In this document: positions 1 through 5,185 of the stretch, in pieces
Numbering within the stretch: the first letter of the stretch is position 1
Layout of the letters: the number at the start of each line of letters is the position of its first letter
NCBI GenBank assembly: GCA_030598385.1
Contig: JAUVQB010000006.1
Location: 1-13,606, forward strand
Length of the DNA stretch: 13,606 nt
Direction of reading: 5' to 3'
From: Alphaproteobacteria bacterium
Lineage (GTDB): Bacteria > Pseudomonadota > Alphaproteobacteria > Kiloniellales > JAKSDN01
Notes under the pieces: generated by a model
Told to the model about the DNA's origin: nothing
What the model saw: the letters and a program-made list of their open reading frames with translations, nothing else
Database searches by the model: none
Translations under genes and position numbers: made by a program

Positions 1-185
1 ACTCCGAAGCACCGGTCGCCGTGGGCGTCGCCAACAACGGCGGGCTCGTCGAGGTACTTTCGACGGGCGACGGCGAAACCTGGTCGATCATCATCACCTC
101 GCCGAAGGGCATGTCCTGCCTGGTGGCCGCCGGCGAAGGCTGGCGCGTGTTCGAAGACCAGATCGCCCAAGACCCCGAAGCCTGA
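1..185 (+). CDS. C-terminal part of a small hypothetical (probably exported) protein, 5' partial
   Basis: An open frame enters from the left edge, with its first full codon at base 3, and ends at TGA 183-185, giving the last 60 residues. The visible protein has a short beta-rich pattern (ETWSIIITSPKGMSCLVAAGEGW). This resembles the C-termini of small, poorly characterised alphaproteobacterial proteins, usually with a signal peptide, that end in a 'P-x-G-x-S/A-C-x-V-A-x-G-E-x-W' motif. The start and any signal peptide lie outside the window. Codon usage is strongly GC-rich at third positions, as in neighbouring genes, which supports real coding. No catalytic motif is visible and no function is assigned. 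It converges with the DUF192 gene, and an 11-bp inverted repeat spans its stop codon. Confidence 0.75.
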   Translation, partial: SEAPVAVGVANNGGLVEVLSTGDGETWSIIITSPKGMSCLVAAGEGWRVFEDQIAQDPEA

Positions 186-209
186 GCCGGGCCCGCCTGG
201 GTCTTGGGC
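165..209. terminator. 11-bp perfect inverted repeat across the stop of the first gene; terminator-like hairpin
   Basis: GCCCAAGACCC at 165-175 is matched exactly by its reverse complement GGGTCTTGGGC at 199-209, with a 23-base loop that contains the stop codon (183-185). The hairpin sits between two convergent genes, where a bidirectional terminator is expected. Neither side has a real T tract (only GGGGTTTA to the right), so classical intrinsic termination is uncertain. It could instead protect 3' mRNA ends. Confidence 0.4.
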
Positions 210-224
210 TGGGGTTTAGCTTCC

Positions 225-725
225 CTAGGGACTAGCTTCGAAGGCCGGGTGGACGACCCGATCGCCCGGCCGAATTCCCAAACGATTTGCCATACCTCCG
301 TTGATCTCGAGCACGGCGCGCACCCGTGCGTCCGAGTCAATCGTCGTCAGCGACAAGGGCACCGCGCGTTCGACGACCTTCACGATGACCCCGTCCTCGG
401 CGACAAACAGCATATCGAGCGGGATCACCGTATTCTTCATCCACATGGAAACCTCGCGCGCCGGGCGGTAGATGAACAGCATCCCGGCATCCGCCGCCAG
501 GCTGTGCCGATACATCAGGCCTTGCGACTGCTGCTGCGGGCTGACGGCGAGCTCGACGTCGAAGGCCCGCTCAGACCCGTCGGCCAAGTGCAGGACCAAG
601 CTGTCGCGCCCGAAAGAGGCCAATCCCTGTTGGGCGTCCGCCGGGCCCGTGCCGACCGTCAGCCAATTGAGGCCGAGAAACAGGCCGAAGACGATCGCGC
701 GCAACCCGCCGGCTCGTGACCTCAT
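225..725 (-). CDS. DUF192 family protein with signal peptide
   Basis: This gene encodes 166 aa. Residues 1-31 look like a Sec signal peptide: basic start, hydrophobic stretch IVFGLFLGLNWLTV, and cleavage likely after an A-D-A type site. Residues 40-162 are the DUF192 domain, with the hallmarks QGLMYR (68-73), MWMKNTVIPLDMLF (94-107) and VLEINGG (138-144), followed by a G-x-x-x-GD turn. The domain's biochemical role is not established; its members are small, mostly extracytoplasmic beta-barrel-like proteins. ATG 725 lies 6 bases after the deacetylase stop (TAA 732-734), so the two are very probably one transcript, with DUF192 second. The ribosome binding site is weak: AGGA lies about 12 bases upstream, overlapping the deacetylase 3' end, which suggests coupled translation. 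The family assignment is firm; the function is unknown. Confidence 0.9.
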   Translation of the reverse strand: MRSRAGGLRAIVFGLFLGLNWLTVGTGPADAQQGLASFGRDSLVLHLADGSERAFDVELAVSPQQQSQGLMYRHSLAADAGMLFIYRPAREVSMWMKNTVIPLDMLFVAEDGVIVKVVERAVPLSLTTIDSDARVRAVLEINGGMANRLGIRPGDRVVHPAFEASP

Positions 726-731
726 AACGCT

Positions 732-1901
732 TTAATCCTGCACGACCTGTGCGGCCAGGCGCCGCACCTCGGGGCGGACCGGCCCGGCGTGCGGCGGGTC
801 GGCAAGGCTCGTGAACCAGTGGTCCGGCGGGTTGCGCCCCTTGCTGTGACGCCAGCGGAGGTCACGCAGGACGGCCTCGGCCGGCGGCGGCAAGCGCCCG
901 GGCGGCTGCCCCGGTTGGAAATGTCCGTTCAACAGGCCCCAAACTCCGGTCCAGCAGCGGGCAACAGACCAGGGATTGTAGCCGCCGCCGCCCAGCACCA
1001 GAAGCCGCGGCGCCAGGGTCCTCATCGCCGCAACGACGCCCCATATGGCCCGGTTGGAGAGCGCCAGCTTGCTCTGGGGGTCGTCGTCCAGGGCATCGGC
1101 GCCGCCCTGCAGAACCACCGCGTCCGGCGCGAAGGCCTCGGCCAGCGGCAGCACCGCCCGGTCCAGGAGAAAGGCCATTTCGTCGTCGTGGAAGCCCGGC
1201 GGCACCGGCAGATTGCGGGCTGCGCCGCCCGCCCGGTCGGCGGCTGTCCCCTCACCCTCCGTATCCCCGCCGGCCATGGGCCAGCGCCCCGCCTCGTGCA
1301 GCGAGACGGTGAGGACCCGGGAGTCGCCGGCGAAGGCCGCCTGGACCCCGTCGCCGTGATGGGCGTCCACATCCAGGTAGAACACGCGCCTCACTCCTTG
1401 ATCGAGCAGCCGCAGGATGGCCAACACCGGATCGTTGAAATAGCAGAAGCCGCTGGCCCGGTCCGGCCGGCCGTGGTGGGTGCCGCCCGCCGGATTGTAG
1501 ACAGTCCCGCCGTCGCGGATCAGCGCGGCGCCGAGCAGGGAGCCGCCGCAGGCGGTGGCCGGCCGGCGGAAGATCTCCGGGAACACCGGATTGCCGTTGC
1601 AGCCGATGTTGTAGCGCTGCCGCCGGTCCCGGCCGACGGTCTGGGAGGCTTCGGCCTCCACCAGGGCGGCGATGTAATCGCGGTCGTGGAAGCGGGCCAG
1701 CTCCTCCGGGCTCGCCACGGGACTGTCCAGATACTGGTCGTCCGGCAGCCAGCCGAGCGCGCGTGAGAGATCGATCACCGTGGAGACGCGCGGGATCGCG
1801 AGCGGATGGCCGGAGCCGTACCTGGAGCGCCGGTAGATCTCGCTGCCGATGAAGCGCGGTGTCTCGAGCATGTGGATCGTGGAACCTCCCGAACCCACCA
1901 T
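732..1901 (-). CDS. Histone deacetylase / AcuC-family zinc-dependent deacetylase
   Basis: This gene encodes 389 aa from ATG 1901. The class I HDAC/AcuC fold is shown by a full set of active-site motifs (numbering from this start): AGGTHHGRPDRASGFCYFND at 138-157 with the catalytic His pair 142-143; YLDVDAHHGDG at 175-185 with zinc ligands Asp179 and His181; LQGGADALDDDP with the third ligand Asp269; and GGGGYN with the transition-state Tyr308. It should remove acetyl groups from lysines or small amino compounds in the cytoplasm; in AcuC-type enzymes the known partner is acetyl-CoA synthetase. The frame extends upstream to a TTG at 1988 without support. ATG 1901 has GAGG five bases upstream. 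ATG 1871 is the alternative and starts closer to the family N-terminus (FIGSEIYRRSRYG), but its GGAGG is 13 bases away. The gene is followed directly by the DUF192 gene. Confidence 0.92.
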   Translation of the reverse strand: MVGSGGSTIHMLETPRFIGSEIYRRSRYGSGHPLAIPRVSTVIDLSRALGWLPDDQYLDSPVASPEELARFHDRDYIAALVEAEASQTVGRDRRQRYNIGCNGNPVFPEIFRRPATACGGSLLGAALIRDGGTVYNPAGGTHHGRPDRASGFCYFNDPVLAILRLLDQGVRRVFYLDVDAHHGDGVQAAFAGDSRVLTVSLHEAGRWPMAGGDTEGEGTAADRAGGAARNLPVPPGFHDDEMAFLLDRAVLPLAEAFAPDAVVLQGGADALDDDPQSKLALSNRAIWGVVAAMRTLAPRLLVLGGGGYNPWSVARCWTGVWGLLNGHFQPGQPPGRLPPPAEAVLRDLRWRHSKGRNPPDHWFTSLADPPHAGPVRPEVRRLAAQVVQD

Positions 1902-1959
1902 AGGAACCTCGTCCGGGAAAGCCAACGCCGCGGACGGTAGTGGGTCAGTTTCAAATTTG

Positions 1960-1976
1960 TTGCGCTGAATGCGCAA
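1960..1976. repeat. Small inverted repeat upstream of the deacetylase gene
   Basis: TTGCGC (1960-1965) and GCGCAA (1971-1976) form a perfect 6-bp dyad with a 5-base centre, between the possible promoter and the deacetylase start. It could be an operator or a small 5'-leader hairpin. The arms are short enough that chance cannot be excluded. Confidence 0.3.
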
Positions 1977-2032
1977 AACAGACCCCAATGTCCGATGTCG
2001 GGGGCAAAGCGCACGTGTTCGGGAAGGGCCGA

Positions 2033-2061
2033 ATTAGTCGCCTTTTAGCCAGAAGCGTAAA
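2033..2061 (-). promoter_or_regulatory. Possible sigma70-type promoter for the deacetylase-DUF192 pair
   Basis: On the minus strand, TTTACG (2061-2056) and ACTAAT (2038-2033) are 17 bases apart, each matching four of six consensus bases. The site lies about 130 bases upstream of the deacetylase start and downstream of the PilZ gene, whose stop is at 2096. An AGCGTAAA direct repeat (2054-2061 and 2079-2086) overlaps it. The match is by eye and weak. Confidence 0.25.
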
Positions 2062-2095
2062 TCACAGTCCCATGAGAGAGCGTAAAGAAGCCGGG

Positions 2096-2479
2096 TCAGG
2101 CGACGTCCGTCTCGACGTCATCGAACGGAACGCATTCGGGCAACAACTCCTTTAGAGTTGCGGCTACCTGTTGGGGATCACTCAAGAAGCGGAGGCCAAC
2201 GACGGGACCATCCTGCCATACGACCTCGACCGGGAATTCGATAAACGTCTCGATCATGAGTCGTTGTCCCAAACTCAGATCGACGTGTTCTCCATCGCTG
2301 GAGCTTACCTTGGCCCCGACGGTGGAGATATCCAGAAGCACGCAGTCGGCCACCTGACCATCGTCGCCACAGATCAAACAGGCGGACAGCATCCCCGGGC
2401 CGCGCTTGGCGGATCGGCGGTCACGGTAGTCAATACCGGCCATTTTGTTTTCCATGTAGCTGCTTCGCTTATCCGACAT
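2096..2479 (-). CDS. Single-domain PilZ protein (putative cyclic-di-GMP receptor)
   Basis: This gene encodes 127 aa from ATG 2479, chosen because AGAGG sits five bases upstream. The frame runs on to 2707, but that extra N-terminus has no family resemblance. The PilZ signature is complete: an arginine-rich switch YRDRRSAKR (18-26), giving RxxxR at Arg22/Arg26, followed by LDISTVGAKV with DxSxxG at 50-55. A beta-barrel follows (LMIETFIEFPVEVVW, VVGLRF). These two motifs bind cyclic-di-GMP in known PilZ proteins, so binding is likely here. There is no fused output domain, so it presumably acts through a protein partner. The C-terminus is acidic (DDVETDVA). The gene is transcribed alone, 194 bases upstream of the deacetylase and divergent from the ABC operon. 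Its target is not revealed by the context. Confidence 0.88.
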   Translation of the reverse strand: MSDKRSSYMENKMAGIDYRDRRSAKRGPGMLSACLICGDDGQVADCVLLDISTVGAKVSSSDGEHVDLSLGQRLMIETFIEFPVEVVWQDGPVVGLRFLSDPQQVAATLKELLPECVPFDDVETDVA

Positions 2480-2680
2480 AGATCCCTCTCGTGGCAGATT
2501 ATCGGCTTCATTTTGAGATAGTGTTAACGCCGGGTGCGATTGAAGGACGGTTGGACAACACTCAGTGACCTGGCCGTTTAACCATTTCCGTTCCGGGTCA
2601 TAACTCCCCGTCGTGGCACCAGAGAGATTAGGTCCGGACTTGGGAGCCAAGCGGACATAATCAGCTCGAAATCGGACATT

Positions 2681-2773
2681 CAGGGCATTGGTTCGGCAGG
2701 ATTTCAAACTGAGACACTACCCCACGGCCGCTATGTAAAATGCCCTGGGTAACATGCCCTGCCGCCAGGGCAT
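2681..2773. repeat. Four copies of octamer CAGGGCAT (two per orientation): likely operator or alternative-hairpin array
   Basis: CAGGGCAT occurs at 2681-2688 and 2766-2773, and its complement ATGCCCTG at 2740-2747 and 2754-2761. The last two copies form a perfect 8-bp hairpin (2754-2773) with a 4-base loop. Read in the CAGGGCAT orientation, three of the four copies are followed by NTT. Four exact octamers in 93 bases is far beyond chance. The array lies immediately upstream of the ABC operon, so a repressor/activator binding array or an RNA switch with mutually exclusive hairpins are both plausible. Confidence 0.65.
2711..2741 (+). promoter_or_regulatory. Possible promoter of the ABC transporter-methyltransferase operon
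   Basis: TAAAAT (2736-2741) is a five-of-six match to a -10 element. A weak GAGACA (2711-2716) lies 19 bases upstream in the -35 position. If this is used, transcription begins near 2748, the first ATGCCCTG copy overlaps the -10, and the 2754-2773 hairpin would start the transcript. That is a natural arrangement for repression or attenuation. Confidence 0.3.
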
Positions 2774-2845
2774 CTTGCGGGAATGGCGGTTCCGGCGCCC
2801 GGCTGGCATAGTTCGCTGCCGCCACGAAAGGCCAAGCCTGACCCC

Positions 2846-3658
2846 ATGACCACCGCCGCCCCTATCGCCGTTCACCTTCATGCCGCGCGCCTGTCCTACG
2901 GCGGCGCCGTGGTCTTCGAGGACCTCGACCTGGACCTGCCCGCAGGCCGGATCACTTGCCTCCTGGGGCCGTCGGGCGTCGGCAAGACGAGCCTGCTGCG
3001 GCTGGTTGCCGGGCTCACCGACAACGATAGCGGCGGTGGCGGCGGTGGCACTGAGCTGCCGGGAACCGCCGCCGACCAGGGCGGCCGCGCGGTCCAGGGC
3101 CGAGTCGCCTATATGGCCCAGCAGGATTTGCTGCTGCCTTGGGCCAGCGTGCTGGGCAACGTGCTGTTGGGCCCGCGCCTGCGCGGAGAGCACCGCGACC
3201 CCGATATCGTCGAGCGGGCCCGCGATCTCATCGCCCAGGTCGGGCTGAAAGGGCGCGAGGCGGAGCTGCCGTCGCGCCTCTCCGGCGGCATGCGCCAACG
3301 GGTGGCGCTCGCCAGGACGCTGGCCGAGGACCGGCCCATCGTGCTGATGGACGAGCCTTTTTCTGCGCTCGACGCCATCACCCGATTTGCCCTGCAGGAG
3401 CTCGCCGCCAACCTGCTCGCCGAGCGCACCGTACTCCTGGTCACCCATGACCCGCTGGAGGCCCTCAGGCTGGGGCACCGAATCCACGTGATGTCCGGAT
3501 CGCCGGCCCGTTTGGAGACGGCGCTGGATGTCGATGACGGGCGCACCGAGCTGCCGGCGCCGCCACGCGATCCCGCAGACGCCGATATCCTCGCCCGCCA
3601 GGCCGATCTCTTGAAGCGCCTCGCCCGCGCCCGCGACACTATGGCGGAACTGACATGA
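2846..3658 (+). CDS. ABC transporter ATP-binding protein (nitrate/sulfonate/HMP-type importer)
   Basis: This gene encodes 270 aa. The nucleotide-binding domain is complete: Walker A GPSGVGKTS (41-49), Q-loop YMAQQDLLLPW (89-99), signature LSGGMRQ (145-151), Walker B IVLMDEP (165-171), D-loop SALD and H-loop His201. The 'MAQQDLLLPW' stretch is typical of the TauB/SsuB/ThiZ group, which energises import of small anionic or pyrimidine compounds at the inner membrane. ATG 2846 was chosen because family similarity begins just after it. ATG 2783 would add 21 residues without family character, and neither start has a good ribosome binding site. An unusual run of six glycines (63-68) comes from a tandem 9-bp repeat. 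The 3' end overlaps the permease start (ATGA). The substrate is not determined by sequence; the permease points to a thiamine precursor. Confidence 0.9.
   Translation: MTTAAPIAVHLHAARLSYGGAVVFEDLDLDLPAGRITCLLGPSGVGKTSLLRLVAGLTDNDSGGGGGGTELPGTAADQGGRAVQGRVAYMAQQDLLLPWASVLGNVLLGPRLRGEHRDPDIVERARDLIAQVGLKGREAELPSRLSGGMRQRVALARTLAEDRPIVLMDEPFSALDAITRFALQELAANLLAERTVLLVTHDPLEALRLGHRIHVMSGSPARLETALDVDDGRTELPAPPRDPADADILARQADLLKRLARARDTMAELT
3032..3049 (+). repeat. Tandem 9-bp repeat coding for six glycines in the ABC ATPase
   Basis: GGCGGTGGC is repeated exactly twice, in frame (3032-3040, 3041-3049), giving Gly63-Gly68. It sits between the helix after Walker A and the Q-loop, where related ATPases have a short surface loop. 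Replication slippage is the likely origin. Confidence 0.7.
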
Positions 3659-4398
3659 ACCTGCTTCGCGGCCCCTTGATTTTCCTCGGCCTGCTGGCTG
3701 CCTGGCAGGCATTGGTCTCCCTGACCGGGGTCGAATCCTTCATCCTGCCGGCGCCGTTCGCCGTGGCCAAGGCGCTGGCGGCGCGCTGGGACCTGCTGGC
3801 CGAGCACGCCGGCGTGACGATCCTGGAGATTCTGCTCGGCCTCGCCTTCGGGTCCCTGCTGGGGGCGGCCAGCGCGCTTCTGATCGCCGCCTTCCGCCCG
3901 GCCCGGGACTGGCTGCTGCCGGTCCTGGTGGTGAGCCAGGCGGTCCCGGTCTTCGCGCTGGCGCCGCTTCTCGTGCTGTGGTTCGGCTACGGCCTCGCGT
4001 CCAAGGTCGTCATGGCCACCCTGATCATCTATTTCCCGGTGACCGCCGCCTTCTACGACGGCCTGAAGCGCACCGATCCCGGTTGGCTCGACCTGGCCCG
4101 GACCATGGGCGGGGGCCGCCTGGCGGTGCTGCGGGTGATCCGTATCCCGGCCGCCCTGCCGGCCCTCGCCTCGGGCCTGCGGGTGGCGACGGCGGTGGCG
4201 CCCATCGGCGCCGTGGTCGGCGAATGGGTCGGCTCCAGCGCCGGCCTCGGCTACCTCATGCTGCACGCCAACGCGCGCCTGCAGATCGACCTCATGTTCG
4301 CCGCCCTCTTCGTCCTGGCGGTGTTCGCCGTGCTGCTCTATTTCGCTGTCGACCGGGCCTTGCGGCTCGCCCTACCCTGGCAGGCAGAGCAGTCATGA
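3655..4398 (+). CDS. ABC transporter permease (ThiX/SsuC/TauC-like)
   Basis: This gene encodes 247 aa with about six membrane helices (near 5-23, 55-80, 88-110, 117-135, 178-195 and 213-235). The binding-protein-dependent permease signature is the cytoplasmic loop LARTMGGGRLAVLRVIRIPAALPALASGL (about 147-175), which contacts the ATPase. The stretch PVFALAPLLVLWFGYGLASKVVMATLIIYFPVTAAFYDGLKRTDP closely resembles permeases annotated as hydroxymethylpyrimidine/thiamine-precursor transporters, more than SsuC or TauC; that is my recognition and I have not run a search. ATG 3655 overlaps the ATPase stop by four bases (ATGA), and its own stop overlaps the methyltransferase start in the same way, so the three are translationally coupled. 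The substrate-binding protein these systems need is not encoded in the window. Confidence 0.9.
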   Translation: MNLLRGPLIFLGLLAAWQALVSLTGVESFILPAPFAVAKALAARWDLLAEHAGVTILEILLGLAFGSLLGAASALLIAAFRPARDWLLPVLVVSQAVPVFALAPLLVLWFGYGLASKVVMATLIIYFPVTAAFYDGLKRTDPGWLDLARTMGGGRLAVLRVIRIPAALPALASGLRVATAVAPIGAVVGEWVGSSAGLGYLMLHANARLQIDLMFAALFVLAVFAVLLYFAVDRALRLALPWQAEQS

Positions 4399-5174
4399 GC
4401 GGCCCGACCCGGACCATGGCGGAACAGTTCTCGCGCCAGGCAGCGGCCTATGCCGCCAGCCCGACCCATGCTGCCGGCGACGACCTGGACCTGGTGCTGG
4501 ACTTCGCGGCGCCGGGGCCGGGCGACACCTGCCTCGATCTCGCCACCGGTCCCGGCCACACCGCCGCTCGGCTGGCGGCCGCGGCAGGGTTTGTCGTCGG
4601 CCTCGACATCGCCCCCGGCATGATCGCGGTGGCGCGCGACCGGGCCGCCGAGATGGGCCTGGCGAACCTCGCCTATCTGATCGGCGACGTGCACGCCCTG
4701 CCGCTCCCCGCCCAACGGCTCGACCTGGTCGCCTGCCGCATCGCGCCGCACCACTTCCACGATGTCGGCGGATTCCTGCGCGAGGCGGCACGGGTCTTGA
4801 ATCCGGGCGGCCGCCTGGTGGTCGAGGACAGCCTGGCGCCCGACCAGCCGGAGGTCGCCGGTTTCTTGGAAGACCTGGAGAAACGCCGGGACCCCACCCA
4901 CGTCCATTCCTTGAGCCGGGCGGAATGGGAAGAGGCCTGCACCTACGCGGGACTTCGCATGGTGCGCGAGACGATCTATCGCAAGCGCCATCCTTTCGAC
5001 CTCTGGATCCGCCGCACGGGCTTGGGCGAAGGCGAGATCGCGGGCCTGGTCGCGCACATCCTCGAGGCCCCGGAAGAGATCACGCGCGTCCTGTTCGAGA
5101 TCGAGGGCGGCGAGATCGCGGCCCTCCTCGACCGCAAGCTCATCTTCCGCGCCGAACCGGCGACGGCCGGATAG
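4395..5174 (+). CDS. Class I SAM-dependent methyltransferase (UbiE/Methyltransf_11 type)
   Basis: This gene encodes 259 aa. The Rossmann-fold SAM site is clear: motif I LDLATGPGHTA (47-57), acidic post-I residue in GLDIAPGM (Asp71), GDVHALPLP (98-105), then DLVACRIAPHHFHD (110-123) and VLNPGGRLVVED (134-145), as in UbiE/COQ5-like enzymes acting on small molecules. The C-terminal part (about 150-259) is less typical and may cap the substrate site. ATG 4395 overlaps the permease stop by four bases; a second ATG at 4416 is possible. The frame is open upstream to 3978, but that is a shadow of the permease. It is tightly coupled to the transporter genes, so its substrate may be the imported compound or a derivative. 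The acceptor cannot be told from sequence. It converges with the antiporter operon 11 bases downstream. Confidence 0.88.
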   Translation: MSGPTRTMAEQFSRQAAAYAASPTHAAGDDLDLVLDFAAPGPGDTCLDLATGPGHTAARLAAAAGFVVGLDIAPGMIAVARDRAAEMGLANLAYLIGDVHALPLPAQRLDLVACRIAPHHFHDVGGFLREAARVLNPGGRLVVEDSLAPDQPEVAGFLEDLEKRRDPTHVHSLSRAEWEEACTYAGLRMVRETIYRKRHPFDLWIRRTGLGEGEIAGLVAHILEAPEEITRVLFEIEGGEIAALLDRKLIFRAEPATAG

Positions 5175-5185
5175 CCCCAGGACCG

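Larger units (their letters stand above)
2480..2845. other. Divergent intergenic region between the PilZ gene and the ABC operon
   Basis: These 366 bases contain no convincing gene. Both flanking frames extend into it (leftward to 2707, rightward from 2783), but without family-like sequence. Base composition is less GC-rich than the surroundings in 2480-2745. The notable structure is a cluster of four CAGGGCAT octamers near the ABC operon (2681-2773), with a possible -10 element beside it. I looked for a thiamine pyrophosphate riboswitch, because the transporter resembles thiamine-precursor systems, and did not find the conserved CTGAGA/ACCCTT/GAACCTGAT elements in order. Confidence 0.6.

Noticed and set aside
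1902..1988. TTG 1988 as start of the deacetylase
   Set aside because: It adds 29 residues unlike the family and lacks a ribosome binding site. ATG 1901 or ATG 1871 fit better.
2480..2707. Upstream extension of the PilZ gene
   Set aside because: The added 76 residues look like translated intergenic DNA, and the ATG at 2479 has a proper ribosome binding site.
2700..2845. Thiamine pyrophosphate riboswitch ahead of the ThiX-like transporter
   Set aside because: A CTGAGA-like string occurs at 2709-2714, but the other conserved riboswitch segments are absent and the spacing is wrong.
2717..4266. Long minus-strand frames opposite the ABC genes
   Set aside because: They have Arg/Gln/Gly-rich low-complexity translations and no family motifs. 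They mirror high-GC codon bias of the real plus-strand genes.
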